Below, piece after piece: positions 26,837 to 34,764 of a stretch of DNA of 64,000 nucleotides. The first letter of the stretch is position 1, and every line of letters starts with the position of its first letter. This DNA is from Hymenobacter wooponensis (GTDB lineage: Bacteria > Bacteroidota > Bacteroidia > Cytophagales > Hymenobacteraceae). The stretch is taken from NCBI RefSeq assembly GCF_004745865.1, contig NZ_SRKZ01000002.1:62001-126000 (forward strand), written 5' to 3'. A program made the translations under genes and the position numbers. The notes beneath the pieces are model-generated. The model had not been told where the DNA came from, made no database searches, and worked only from the letters and a program-made list of their open reading frames with translations.

Positions 26837-27901
26837 ATGAAGTTGAGCCGATATCTGCTGCTTCGGCTTGGCAGAACTTCGTTAGCTGCCTGGGCTATTA
26901 TATCCTGCATTTTCTTGCTTTCTCGTTTAGCCTCCGGCGATGCTCTCATTCGGTCTGTTCTAGACGAAGCTTTCACCCAGCCTACTATTACTGCAACAGA
27001 GCGCGCCGAAACGGAAGCTTTATTACGGCACCGGTTCGGGGTAGATGTGCCGCTCTTCTACCTGTCCTTTTCTACTCCACCTGGTGCTACGGCACCAGCA
27101 TGGCAGTGGCATGGCATGACTAACCAGTACCACCGGTGGCTAGAGTCACTGCTGCACGGCAATTTAGGCTACTCATACAGGGAGGGTGCCGCTGTGGCTG
27201 ATCTTCTTAAGTCAGCTTTACAGTACACGCTTCCGCTCACGTTTCTAGCTGCTATCTTGGCAGTAGCCTTAACATTTGAGTTCTGTATTTGGCTAGGGTC
27301 CCACCCAGCGTGGCGCAGCCCTATCTTATCCACGCTATATGTGGTGCAATCGATACCGCTCTTTGTTATTGCCTTGGTGTTGCTGCTGCTGTTTGCAAAC
27401 CCCGACGTATTCACTTGGTTTCCAGCATATGGCTTAGGCTCAATAGATTCTTTCTCGCCATGGACTGGTGCCCTAGGCCAGTATCTATACCATTTGGTAC
27501 TGCCTCTACTCAGCCTAATCTTGGTGAGTGTGCCTAGCCTAGCTATTCAGCTTAATGCTTCTATACAGATGGAAGCACACGCTTTGTATGTTGCCACAGC
27601 CCGTGCGAAAGGAGTTGCGCCACGCGCCGTTGTCCGGCGCCATATTGTTCGTAATGCTCTTCTACCCGTATTGCCACTGCTCACTGAGCTTGTGCCCAAC
27701 GTAGTGGCGGGGTCAGTAGTAGTGGAAATGATATTTGCCCTACCAGGTATGGGTCGGTTGCTGGCTGAGGCAGCATCAGCGCAGGATTACCCCGTGCTAC
27801 TAGGCGCAGTACTGCTGGTATCATTAGCTCGGTTATTCAGCCAGCTCCTCGCAGATTTGCTCTACCAGTGGATTGACCCACGGATCAGGCTGTCGGCATG
27901 A
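26837..27901 (+). CDS. ABC importer permease, DppB/OppB type
   Basis: A 354-residue inner-membrane permease with about six transmembrane segments. The cytosolic coupling EAA loop is seen as YVATARAKGVAPRAVVRRHI, and the downstream FALPGMGRLLAEAA is typical of DppB/OppB. It follows the binding-protein stop by two bases and overlaps the next permease by four (ATGA), so the three form one operon. Confidence 0.92.
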   Translation: MKLSRYLLLRLGRTSLAAWAIISCIFLLSRLASGDALIRSVLDEAFTQPTITATERAETEALLRHRFGVDVPLFYLSFSTPPGATAPAWQWHGMTNQYHRWLESLLHGNLGYSYREGAAVADLLKSALQYTLPLTFLAAILAVALTFEFCIWLGSHPAWRSPILSTLYVVQSIPLFVIALVLLLLFANPDVFTWFPAYGLGSIDSFSPWTGALGQYLYHLVLPLLSLILVSVPSLAIQLNASIQMEAHALYVATARAKGVAPRAVVRRHIVRNALLPVLPLLTELVPNVVAGSVVVEMIFALPGMGRLLAEAASAQDYPVLLGAVLLVSLARLFSQLLADLLYQWIDPRIRLSA

Positions 27902-28890
27902 AACGGAGACTTCAGCGGATAAATCTCATAGCCTTGGGCTGGCTATTCCTGTTGCTGCTGGGAGCTACAATAGCCCCCACGTCTTCGCCTCCCCCCAATT
28001 TATTACTTACTACAGTCGCGCCCTTTCACTCGGTCCACTGGCTAGGTACTGATCCGGTGGGGCGTGATGTATGGGCTAGTCTGCTAGCGGGTGCCCGCGC
28101 GACTCTGCAAATTAGCTTACCGGCTGCCTTGCTTTCTAATATATTGGGCGGAACACTGGGTGCTATAGCAGGTTATTTTGGCAATAACCGCCTGCGCATT
28201 GCCTACGGCTGGTTTGCCGCACTAGTACTCATGGTATCGGGAATATGTGCTCTTATGGGGCCGCTGTGGCAGTCACTGGGCTTGCTTGTAGTGGGTGCTG
28301 TAGGCCTAAGTGCTGGGCTAGGCTGGCTGCTGAGCAGTTCCCGATGGGGCAGCAACCTCTTATCTGTTCCACTAGATGATATGATTCAGGCGCTTATTGC
28401 CCTGCTCGACTCCATTCCACTTCTAATGCTAATCCTGACGGTAGCAGCTATTCAGCAACCCTCATTGTCAGGGCTAATAGCTCTGCTGACCATCACGTGC
28501 TGGACCACACCTGCCCGGCTGCTGCGGGCAGCTACGTTGCGCACCGTTCCACTACAATTTGTGATGGCCGCAGAAGCCGCAGGTCTGCCACCGTTGCGCA
28601 TCGTTCGGAAGCACATCTGGCCTACTATATGGCCGGTACTACTAGCGCGCATTCCGCTTAGTATAGCACTGATTATAGGTTTGGAAACTACCTTGTCCTT
28701 TCTGGGTGTGGGCCTCCCTCCTGAGGTAGCTAGCTGGGGCAGGCTCTTAGCTTCTTCACGGCTGGCTCCCACGGCATGGTGGCTGATTGTGTGCCCGGGC
28801 ACCGCCATATTCTTAACCATTTGGTCTCTGCAAGCGCTAACAAAAGCAAAATCTTCAACTTTATTAGCGAGTACAGATGTCACAAAATGA
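27898..28890 (+). CDS. ABC importer permease, DppC/OppC type with insertion
   Basis: A 330-residue permease partner. HWLGTDPVGRDVWASLLAGA and the EAA-like loop FVMAAEAAGLPPLRIVRKHI, then ETTLSFLGVGLPPEVASWG, are DppC hallmarks. Between GAIAGYFGNN and LLDSIPLLMLIL lies an extra stretch of roughly 65 residues with two hydrophobic segments that the usual family member lacks. No ATPase gene (DppD/DppF) follows; the operon ends in the AT-rich gap. The ATPases must be encoded elsewhere for import to work. Confidence 0.9.
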   Translation: MKRRLQRINLIALGWLFLLLLGATIAPTSSPPPNLLLTTVAPFHSVHWLGTDPVGRDVWASLLAGARATLQISLPAALLSNILGGTLGAIAGYFGNNRLRIAYGWFAALVLMVSGICALMGPLWQSLGLLVVGAVGLSAGLGWLLSSSRWGSNLLSVPLDDMIQALIALLDSIPLLMLILTVAAIQQPSLSGLIALLTITCWTTPARLLRAATLRTVPLQFVMAAEAAGLPPLRIVRKHIWPTIWPVLLARIPLSIALIIGLETTLSFLGVGLPPEVASWGRLLASSRLAPTAWWLIVCPGTAIFLTIWSLQALTKAKSSTLLASTDVTK

Positions 28891-29461
28891 GCACTTTTTT
28901 CACAAAATCCTCTAAAGAATCAACTCGTTTATATTACTAATGTTGAGCTTATATAGCTCTTCAGAAGCCCTTAGCTTTTACAGAAATCAAAAACCTTAAT
29001 TTGTTCTTTCCCGCTATTTTATAATCTATCTCAGACAAATACAAGTCACAATTAGCGCAAAAGTGTCCTTTACAGCCCTATTATGACGCCTTAATATTGT
29101 CATGTGGAACGGCACAAAGGAGAAAGAAGCCGACTCACACAACTGTCTTGAGTTGTAAACACGATTACAGATTTCATGCTCTTTCATCATCGTCGGAGCT
29201 TTGGCGTGTGGGTGTATTTCCTGAAGAAATAGTACACCAAACGACATTTGCGGCCACTGGCTTCACAACGATCGACGGAGACATTTTATCGTACACTACC
29301 GGAACCGCCGCCATTTACAATGGCACAGCAGTTTTAGTAGGAGGACTTCTCGTCGGAGAGGTCTCGCCGCAAGACATTAAATTTTAAATATAGACTCAGG
29401 CTCCTGCAGTTGCTCGCGGGAATCCCTGATCTTAAGGTTGTTGCAATAGGTGTGTGAAAAT
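28891..29461. other. AT-rich gap after ABC operon
   Basis: About 570 bases, more AT-rich than the coding surroundings. TGTCACAAAA at 28878-28887 overlaps the permease stop codon, and GTCACAA recurs at 29045-29051, echoing the motif in the 24 kb gap. A short open frame sits at its right end. I see no RNA gene or insertion-sequence end. Confidence 0.4.
29208..29387 (+). CDS. Doubtful 59-residue open frame
   Basis: A frame from GTG 29208 encodes a 59-residue peptide with Thr/Gly-rich, alternating hydrophobic sequence (FTTIDGDILSYTTGTAAIYN, AVLVGGLLVGEVSP). There is no ATG in frame, no signal peptide and no clear promoter; the frame could also extend back to a TTG at 29097. It may be a remnant of a longer gene or chance. 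A terminator 75 bases downstream is the main reason to list it. Confidence 0.2.
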   Translation: MGVFPEEIVHQTTFAATGFTTIDGDILSYTTGTAAIYNGTAVLVGGLLVGEVSPQDIKF

Positions 29462-29489
29462 CCCGCAGGCGTTGTCTGCGGGTTTTTTT
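29462..29489 (+). terminator. Rho-independent terminator
   Basis: Stem CCCGCAG (29462-29468) with CTGCGGG (29476-29482) and seven T after it. It ends whatever transcript crosses 28.9-29.4 kb on the plus strand. Confidence 0.8.
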
Positions 29490-29594
29490 ATGGCCTAGGA
29501 GTTAACATTACGTGCCAGTTATTATGTGGCTAGTCGGTAGCCAACGACAGCTCTTAGACTTGTTATAACAGCATCAATTGCTAAACCTGATGTG

Positions 29595-30503
29595 CTACGT
29601 AGTGGCCGTTGTTTGCTGAGCCAGTAGAGCAATACCCTCGGCGAAAGTGTGGGGCTGGTAACCCAGATCTGTTTTAGCCTTTGTAATGATAAAGCCGGTT
29701 CGGAGAGGGCGCCTAGCGGGCTGGGTGAATGTGCTGGCATCTACCTTCTCGATGAGTGAAGCATCTAGATTAAAGTATGCTGCTACTTGCAGAGCCATCT
29801 CATATGGCGTCAGCAGTTCCTGACCGCTTATATGATAAATCCCGGTTGCGTTATGCTGGGCAGCTAGCCAACAGCCTTGTGCTAGATCCTCGGCCAATGT
29901 AGGCGTTCGGAGTTGGTCGCTAACTACTTTAATATGCTTACTGGCCCGTAAGGAGTCACGCACCCAAAGCACAATGTTGGTACGGCCATACTCATGAGCA
30001 GTACCGTAAACCAATACTGTCCGCAGTATAGCCCACGGGGCGCGGCAAGCCTGCACAGCTTTCTCAGCGGCCAATTTGCTCTGCCCATAGAAGTTTACGG
30101 GTTCGGGAATGGCATCCTCTGTCAATGGCCCCTGCTCACCGCTAAAGATAAAATCGGTACTCACGTGTACTAGGTGCACATTAAACTGCTCACAGGCCTC
30201 TACTACGTGTTCTGTGGCTGTTACATTGTTCAGCCAGCACGCCTCATGGTGTAACTCGCACTCATCCACATTGGTCATGGCGGCAGTGTGGATAAGGTGA
30301 GTTGGTTGTTCAGCATCTAACACCTGCTGCACCTGGGCGCGGTCAGTGAGGTCAAGCGGTATAAAGCGCACCTCTGGGTATAGGGTAGCCAGCTTATTTT
30401 CTCCGCGGGAAGTAGCTAGCAGCTGCACTCCAGCTTGCTGGTGGAGCAGGGCTACCAGCTTTTGACCGAGCAGGCCGTTGGAGCCCGTGATAAGTAGTTT
30501 CAT
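29595..30503 (-). CDS. RmlD-like SDR family oxidoreductase
   Basis: A 302-residue extended short-chain dehydrogenase/reductase, related to dTDP-4-dehydrorhamnose reductase. The NAD(P)-binding TGSNGLLGQKL is at residues 6-16, followed by HTAAMTNVDECE, STDFIFSG and the catalytic YGQSK. In canonical RmlD the reaction is the last step of dTDP-L-rhamnose synthesis, but no rmlABC genes are adjacent, so another sugar-nucleotide or an orphan role is possible. It lies 18 bases downstream of the cyclophilin gene on the same strand. Confidence 0.82.
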   Translation of the reverse strand: MKLLITGSNGLLGQKLVALLHQQAGVQLLATSRGENKLATLYPEVRFIPLDLTDRAQVQQVLDAEQPTHLIHTAAMTNVDECELHHEACWLNNVTATEHVVEACEQFNVHLVHVSTDFIFSGEQGPLTEDAIPEPVNFYGQSKLAAEKAVQACRAPWAILRTVLVYGTAHEYGRTNIVLWVRDSLRASKHIKVVSDQLRTPTLAEDLAQGCWLAAQHNATGIYHISGQELLTPYEMALQVAAYFNLDASLIEKVDASTFTQPARRPLRTGFIITKAKTDLGYQPHTFAEGIALLAQQTTATT

Positions 30504-30521
30504 GCCGATAGGGAGTTGCTG

Positions 30522-31163
30522 CTATTGATACTGGTAGCCGTAGAGCGCCGTGATTTTCTTCTTTTTTAGCTTCTCTACCTTCACCGTCATCTTGATATCG
30601 GTTACGGGCCGGTTGCGCTCGGCTACAGGCTGCTGGGCTATTTTATCTACCACTTCTAGGCCACTAATCACCTGCCCATACACCGTGTAGGCCCCGTTTA
30701 GATGGGGGGTGCCGTTGTGATTCTGCACAATATAGAATTGGGAGGCGCTACTGGCACGTTGCGGATTGATCATGTCGCCGGTGCGGGCCGCTGCTACAGC
30801 GCCGTACTTGTGCGTAAACTCTGGCCGAATTTCGGCAGGAATGCGCTTCTCATCCGGTAAGCCTGCTCCATCATTTGCAGGGTCTGCATCTTTGGAATTT
30901 GGGTCACCGCCTTGAATCATGAAGTTGGGAATGACCCGGTGAAACGTGGTGCCGTTGTAGAACCCGCTCTGAGCCAGTTTCAGGAAATTTGCCTTATGCA
31001 GGGGCGTTTGGTCGAATAAAATCAACCGAATATCTCCCTGAGAGGTGCTAATGGTGATAAGCTGATCTTTCTTGGATTTGCGGGGCCATATGGCGGCCTC
31101 CAGGTCGGACGAAAATAGCAGGACAACCCACACCAGCAGGGCAATGCGAGAGAGTAGCTTCAT
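30522..31163 (-). CDS. Secreted cyclophilin-type peptidyl-prolyl isomerase
   Basis: A 213-residue cyclophilin that speeds proline cis-trans isomerisation, exported by a signal peptide (MKLLSRIALLVWVVLLF...LEA). Active-site motifs FHRVIPNFMIQGGDP and SSASQFYIV are present, as is the GTPHLNGAYTVYGQVISGLE region. The C-terminal tail is Lys-rich (EKLKKKKITAL). It probably helps fold periplasmic or outer-membrane proteins. It is the first gene of a likely two-gene unit with the RmlD-like reductase. Confidence 0.92.
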   Translation of the reverse strand: MKLLSRIALLVWVVLLFSSDLEAAIWPRKSKKDQLITISTSQGDIRLILFDQTPLHKANFLKLAQSGFYNGTTFHRVIPNFMIQGGDPNSKDADPANDGAGLPDEKRIPAEIRPEFTHKYGAVAAARTGDMINPQRASSASQFYIVQNHNGTPHLNGAYTVYGQVISGLEVVDKIAQQPVAERNRPVTDIKMTVKVEKLKKKKITALYGYQYQ

Positions 31164-31199
31164 GTAAAAAATTGTTTGAAAAAGAGCGGAGGCTCCAAG

Positions 31200-31630
31200 T
31201 TACGCGCTTTTGGCAGCCAAGAGTACGTATTCTGCCCGCAACAGAGCATATTGATCTAGATCATATAGTTGCCCATCGGCGCCTCGGTAATCTTGGCGGA
31301 AGCAGCCTTCGTGGCGGAAAGACATGCGCTGAATCAGCTGGGCGCTAGCTCATTTTCCGGACGCAACTGACAGTAGATGCGCGCTAGGCCAAGCTGCTGG
31401 ATAGCCCAAGCCACAACTGCCTGCAATGCTTCCTGCATAAGCCCTTGTCCTTCTCCCTCCGCACTAAGCAGGTCGGCCAGTTCCGCTTTAGGGGGGCCCA
31501 GCCAAGATTTCGCAAGCTCACGAGGCCGAACAGCTCCTCGGTTTTAAGGTGCCACTAGCTTAGCTGATAGCCTCGGTGCTGCTGCCACTCACGCTGACGC
31601 TCCCGGATGTAGGAAGGGTTGCTACAACTT
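31200..31630 (-). pseudogene. Decayed GNAT (RimJ/RimL-type) acetyltransferase
   Basis: Reading the minus strand in pieces gives a recognisable GNAT protein: YIRERQREWQQHRGYQLS, then a TAG stop, WHLKTEELFGLVSLRNLGWA, a frameshift at a run of six C, ELADLLSAEGEGQGLMQEAL, AIQQLGLARIYCQLRPENE, a second frameshift, then AQLIQRMSFRHEGCFRQDYR and a Tyr-rich tail ending AAKSA. One stop and two frameshifts make it non-functional. The left boundary is the TAA at 31200-31202; the right boundary is approximate. Confidence 0.75.
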
Positions 31631-31728
31631 CTGAGGCGAAGACCGGAAATTTCTTCCACATTTTCCAGCCATTTCCCAAGGGCCGCGTATGTGGGCCAAG
31701 CTCCTCTTTATTTTCCTCACTTTCCTGC

Positions 31729-32355
31729 ATGAACGACACGACTACCCCGGCACCTCATTGGTTTCCGAAACTGCTGCTAGCTATTTACCTAATAGAGTTT
31801 ATAGTGCTGGGCATTAACCCAGCGGAGCGCAGCACCTGGTGGGCCGAGAATATTCCCATCTTCCTGATTGTGGTAGCTCTAGTAGTGCTGTACCTGCGCG
31901 GAGTGCGTTTCTCTAACCTGGCCTACGCCCTCATGAGCGTGCTATTATTCATGCACACCATTGGGGGGTATTACACCTTCGAGAAAGTACCCTTCGACTG
32001 GTTTAACAACCTGTTCGGCTTCAAGCGCAACATGTACGACCGAGTTGCCCACTTTACCGTGGGCTTTTATGCCTACCCTATCATCGAGCTTACTGACCGC
32101 AACGGCACTATCCGCAACCGCTTTATTAGCTACTTATTTCCACTCTGCGTGATTGGCACCGTGGCCATGACCTACGAGCTGATTGAGTGGGTGTATGCCG
32201 TCACGGCCGGCGGAGAAGCCGGAGCCGCTTTCCTTGGCAGCCAAGGCGACATTTGGGATGCCCAGAAGGACATGCTAGCCGATACTAGCGGCGCCGTATT
32301 TGCCCTGGTATTATACGCCCTGTTTGGCCGCGGCCCACGGCGTGAAGTGGCCTAG
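31729..32355 (+). CDS. DUF2238 (YjdF-like) inner-membrane protein
   Basis: A 208-residue integral membrane protein with about six hydrophobic segments and the DUF2238 features GGYYTFEKVPFDW, DRVAHFTVGF, YELIEWVYA and QGDIWDAQKDMLADTSGA. The conserved Asp/His/Glu residues in and near the membrane suggest a functional core, but the role is unknown. ATG 31729 was chosen because the longer frame reads through the acetyltransferase pseudogene. The stop codon TAG falls within the GGCCTAG motif. Confidence 0.88.
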   Translation: MNDTTTPAPHWFPKLLLAIYLIEFIVLGINPAERSTWWAENIPIFLIVVALVVLYLRGVRFSNLAYALMSVLLFMHTIGGYYTFEKVPFDWFNNLFGFKRNMYDRVAHFTVGFYAYPIIELTDRNGTIRNRFISYLFPLCVIGTVAMTYELIEWVYAVTAGGEAGAAFLGSQGDIWDAQKDMLADTSGAVFALVLYALFGRGPRREVA

Positions 32356-32379
32356 CTCACTTTCAAAGCATATTTCTAG

Positions 32380-32420
32380 CAAGAGAGGCCTACGCAATTT
32401 GCTTGCGTAGGCCTCTCTTG
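32380..32420. terminator. 18-bp perfect hairpin between convergent genes
   Basis: Arms 32380-32397 and 32403-32420 pair perfectly around a five-base loop. There is only a short T-run, so it may be a weak terminator or 3'-end stabiliser for the DUF2238 gene and hemC. Confidence 0.65.
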
Positions 32421-32442
32421 TTAATGCGTATATTGGTTACTG

Positions 32443-33390
32443 CTACGCCACGTTCTCTGTGTTGCGTACCTGCCGGATGTCGTTGAGGATCTGCTGACCA
32501 CCACGTGCTAGCACAGTTTCGGCAATTCGAATACCGAGTGCCTCTGCGTCGTCAGCCGGAGCAGTTTGCTTTACATCGATAAACTGCTGTCCATCAAGGC
32601 TGATGAGGCCGCCGTGCAAGTGCACGTGCCTCTCTGGTGTGAGCGTAGCCAGCGCAAACGACGGAATGCTGCAGCCGCCTTCCATGGTGCGCAGGAAAGC
32701 CCGCTCCGCTACCAGGGCCAGGTGCGTGTCGGGATGGTCAAGCACGCGTTGCAATTCTGCCTTCAGGCTAGGCTCTAAGTTGCGAGCCGATTCAATGGCC
32801 ACGCTTCCCTGACCGGTAGCCGGAACATATTGGTTTTCGGGGAGGGTGTGCCGGATCAGACCGTCATATTCCATCCGGTGCACGCCGGCGTAGGCCAGTA
32901 CCAGAGCGTGGTATTGACCTTCCTCCAGCTTACGCAGCCGGGTTTGCAGGTTGCCTCGGGCTTCAGCCGTGGTGGCATGCGGAAGAAAGCGCTTGAGCAT
33001 GGCCTTGCGCCGAGTGCTGCTGGTGCCCAGTACAAGGTCGGGGCGCTGCAAGTCAAGGTCAGGATCAAAGCTCACGATGACATCGTTTACCCGCTCCCGC
33101 TCCATAAAGGCTAGTAGCTCCAAGTCGGCTGGAATGGTGCTCTGCACATCTTTGGCGCTGTGCACTGCAATATCAATGTGGCCGGTGCGGAGGCTTTCCT
33201 CTAGTTCTTCCGTGAACACGCCTTTTGCGCCAATCTTGTCCAATGACCGATCCAGTACCACGTCGCCGCGGGTGGTGATGATGACAATTTCAGTGGGCAA
33301 ACCGGCCTGCTCCAGACGAGCAGCTACGTGGTTCGCTTGCCAGAGAGCCAGCTTGCTGCCGCGCGTCCCGATGCGGATGGGCTTTTTCAC
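32443..33390 (-). CDS. hemC: Hydroxymethylbilane synthase (porphobilinogen deaminase)
   Basis: A 315-residue enzyme that joins four porphobilinogens into hydroxymethylbilane in haem synthesis. The N-terminus VKKPIRIGTRGSKLALWQAN, the HSAKD motif (about residue 77) and the dipyrromethane cofactor cysteine in MEGGCSIPS (Cys 240) are all present. The start is GTG at 33390; the longer frame begins at a TTG and adds 30 unrelated residues. A consensus promoter box lies 132 bases upstream, leaving a leader without obvious structure. Confidence 0.96.
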   Translation of the reverse strand: MKKPIRIGTRGSKLALWQANHVAARLEQAGLPTEIVIITTRGDVVLDRSLDKIGAKGVFTEELEESLRTGHIDIAVHSAKDVQSTIPADLELLAFMERERVNDVIVSFDPDLDLQRPDLVLGTSSTRRKAMLKRFLPHATTAEARGNLQTRLRKLEEGQYHALVLAYAGVHRMEYDGLIRHTLPENQYVPATGQGSVAIESARNLEPSLKAELQRVLDHPDTHLALVAERAFLRTMEGGCSIPSFALATLTPERHVHLHGGLISLDGQQFIDVKQTAPADDAEALGIRIAETVLARGGQQILNDIRQVRNTENVA

Positions 33391-33521
33391 GAGAAGAATT
33401 CTGATTAAAAAATTAAAAATGTCGCCTTTCTTTAGACCACCATTGGGTAACAGTTGGTTGCGGCGGGCCAGTTCCGACAAGGCTATTTTACAGATGCCTT
33501 ACGCTTGCGCAAGTGGCCTAG

Positions 33522-33529
33522 CAAAGATA
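33522..33529 (-). promoter_or_regulatory. -7 promoter box of hemC
   Basis: The minus strand reads TATCTTTG, an exact TAnnTTTG. It follows a GGCCTAG copy at 33515-33521. Confidence 0.5.
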
Positions 33530-33618
33530 CTGGCCTCCTTTCTTTCCGGCCGACTATACCACATTTAGCACTTGCTATAGCTTTTTACCAAGCTATATTT
33601 TCGAGCTTCACAGCATTT

Positions 33619-34755
33619 CTAGGCCATTTTTAGCAGCTCCGCCACCCGGAGCGATGTATCCACGAAGACCATGCGAGGGTTGGCATTGCGCTCCACGTGG
33701 TAGTGCGCCTCGTTCAGTTCCTGGGCAATGGTATCCGCGTTGCGGGGCGTCACGAAGCGGCTGAAGCCTTGCACAAACTGCTGCTCACTGGTGGGGAGGT
33801 GGGGCACCAGCTTTGGATCGACGCCAAACAGCAGCACCTTGCGCAGCAGCGTGAGAGCATACTGCAGCAGCTCCTTTTGGTTTTCGCGGCCCAGCTTCTG
33901 AAAGTCGTCGGCGCTGGTAAGCATCTTGTCCACTTTCCCGCTAAAGCACAGGCGCATCCAGTCGGCGAAGAAGGTGAAGTAGTCGTTGTCGGCGGTAGCG
34001 GCATCTTTGGAGGCTAGCGCCGCCCCGGGGTTGCCCTCCACTAACTGGGCAATTTGCCGGGCCTTGGCCTCGGGCACGTGGTGCACCGCGTGCAGCCAGT
34101 TGGTAAGCTCCAGCTCAGAGAGCGGGCGTACTACTACCGGCTGCACGCGGCTAATAATGGTAGGCAGCAACTGCTCTGGGGCATTGCTCACCAGCAAAAA
34201 CACCGTAGCAGGTGGCGGCTCTTCCAGCAGCTTCAGCACGGCATTGGAGGCCGAGGGGTGCATCAACTCCGGCAGCCAGATAACCACCAGCTTAAACCGC
34301 GCCTCAAACGCCTTCAGTGATACAAGCTTCAGCAGTTGCAGACTTTCCTCCTTGGAAATGCTGCCCTGCTTGTTATCAGCCCCGATGTGCTGCATCCAAT
34401 CATTGAGCCCCTGGTACGGGTTAGCCAGCACAAACGTCCGCCAGTCGGCGGCGAACTTGCTGCTAATGGCATCTTTAGCCACCGCTTTGGTGGTCGTGAC
34501 GGGCACAATGAAGTTGAGGTCGGGGTGAATCAGCTTGTCGATTTTCTGACAGCTGGAGCATTCCCCGCAAGAATCTTCGGCCTCGGCCGGGCGGTTTTCA
34601 CAGTTCAGAAAAGCCGCGTAAGCCAGAGCCAATGCCAGCGCCGCCGAGCCCTCGGCCCCGCGAAACAGCTGGGCGTGCGCCACATGTTGCCGCTGCACCG
34701 ATTGCACCAGCACCTGTTTGACGCTCTCTTGACCAGGTATTTCAGAAAAACGCAT
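33619..34755 (-). CDS. holB: DNA polymerase III subunit delta'
   Basis: A 378-residue clamp-loader AAA+ subunit. The zinc cluster is CGECSSCQ with an upstream cysteine in NCENRP, followed by KIDKLIHPDLNFI. The AAA+ core has IWLPELMHPSASNAVLKLLEEPP and the sensor region SRVQPVVVRPLS; as in other delta' proteins the Walker A lysine is missing (GAEGSAALALALAYA), so it does not hydrolyse ATP. It starts nine bases after the GlmU-like gene ends, so the two are one transcript. Confidence 0.93.
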   Translation of the reverse strand: MRFSEIPGQESVKQVLVQSVQRQHVAHAQLFRGAEGSAALALALAYAAFLNCENRPAEAEDSCGECSSCQKIDKLIHPDLNFIVPVTTTKAVAKDAISSKFAADWRTFVLANPYQGLNDWMQHIGADNKQGSISKEESLQLLKLVSLKAFEARFKLVVIWLPELMHPSASNAVLKLLEEPPPATVFLLVSNAPEQLLPTIISRVQPVVVRPLSELELTNWLHAVHHVPEAKARQIAQLVEGNPGAALASKDAATADNDYFTFFADWMRLCFSGKVDKMLTSADDFQKLGRENQKELLQYALTLLRKVLLFGVDPKLVPHLPTSEQQFVQGFSRFVTPRNADTIAQELNEAHYHVERNANPRMVFVDTSLRVAELLKMA

Positions 34756-34764
34756 CAGGATATC

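Noticed and set aside
29026-29247. Minus-strand frame of 73 codons in the AT-rich gap
   Set aside because: No ribosome-binding or promoter signal and an erratic composition; likely chance.
31576-31728. N-terminal extension of the DUF2238 protein
   Set aside because: The extension reads through the GNAT pseudogene and lacks family similarity; ATG 31729 gives a normal start.
33391-33480. Upstream TTG start of hemC
   Set aside because: The 30 added residues have no counterpart in the family, while GTG 33390 gives the standard N-terminus.
32951-33568. Plus-strand open frame of 205 codons
   Set aside because: Antisense to hemC, with a Ser/Arg-rich composition typical of a shadow frame.
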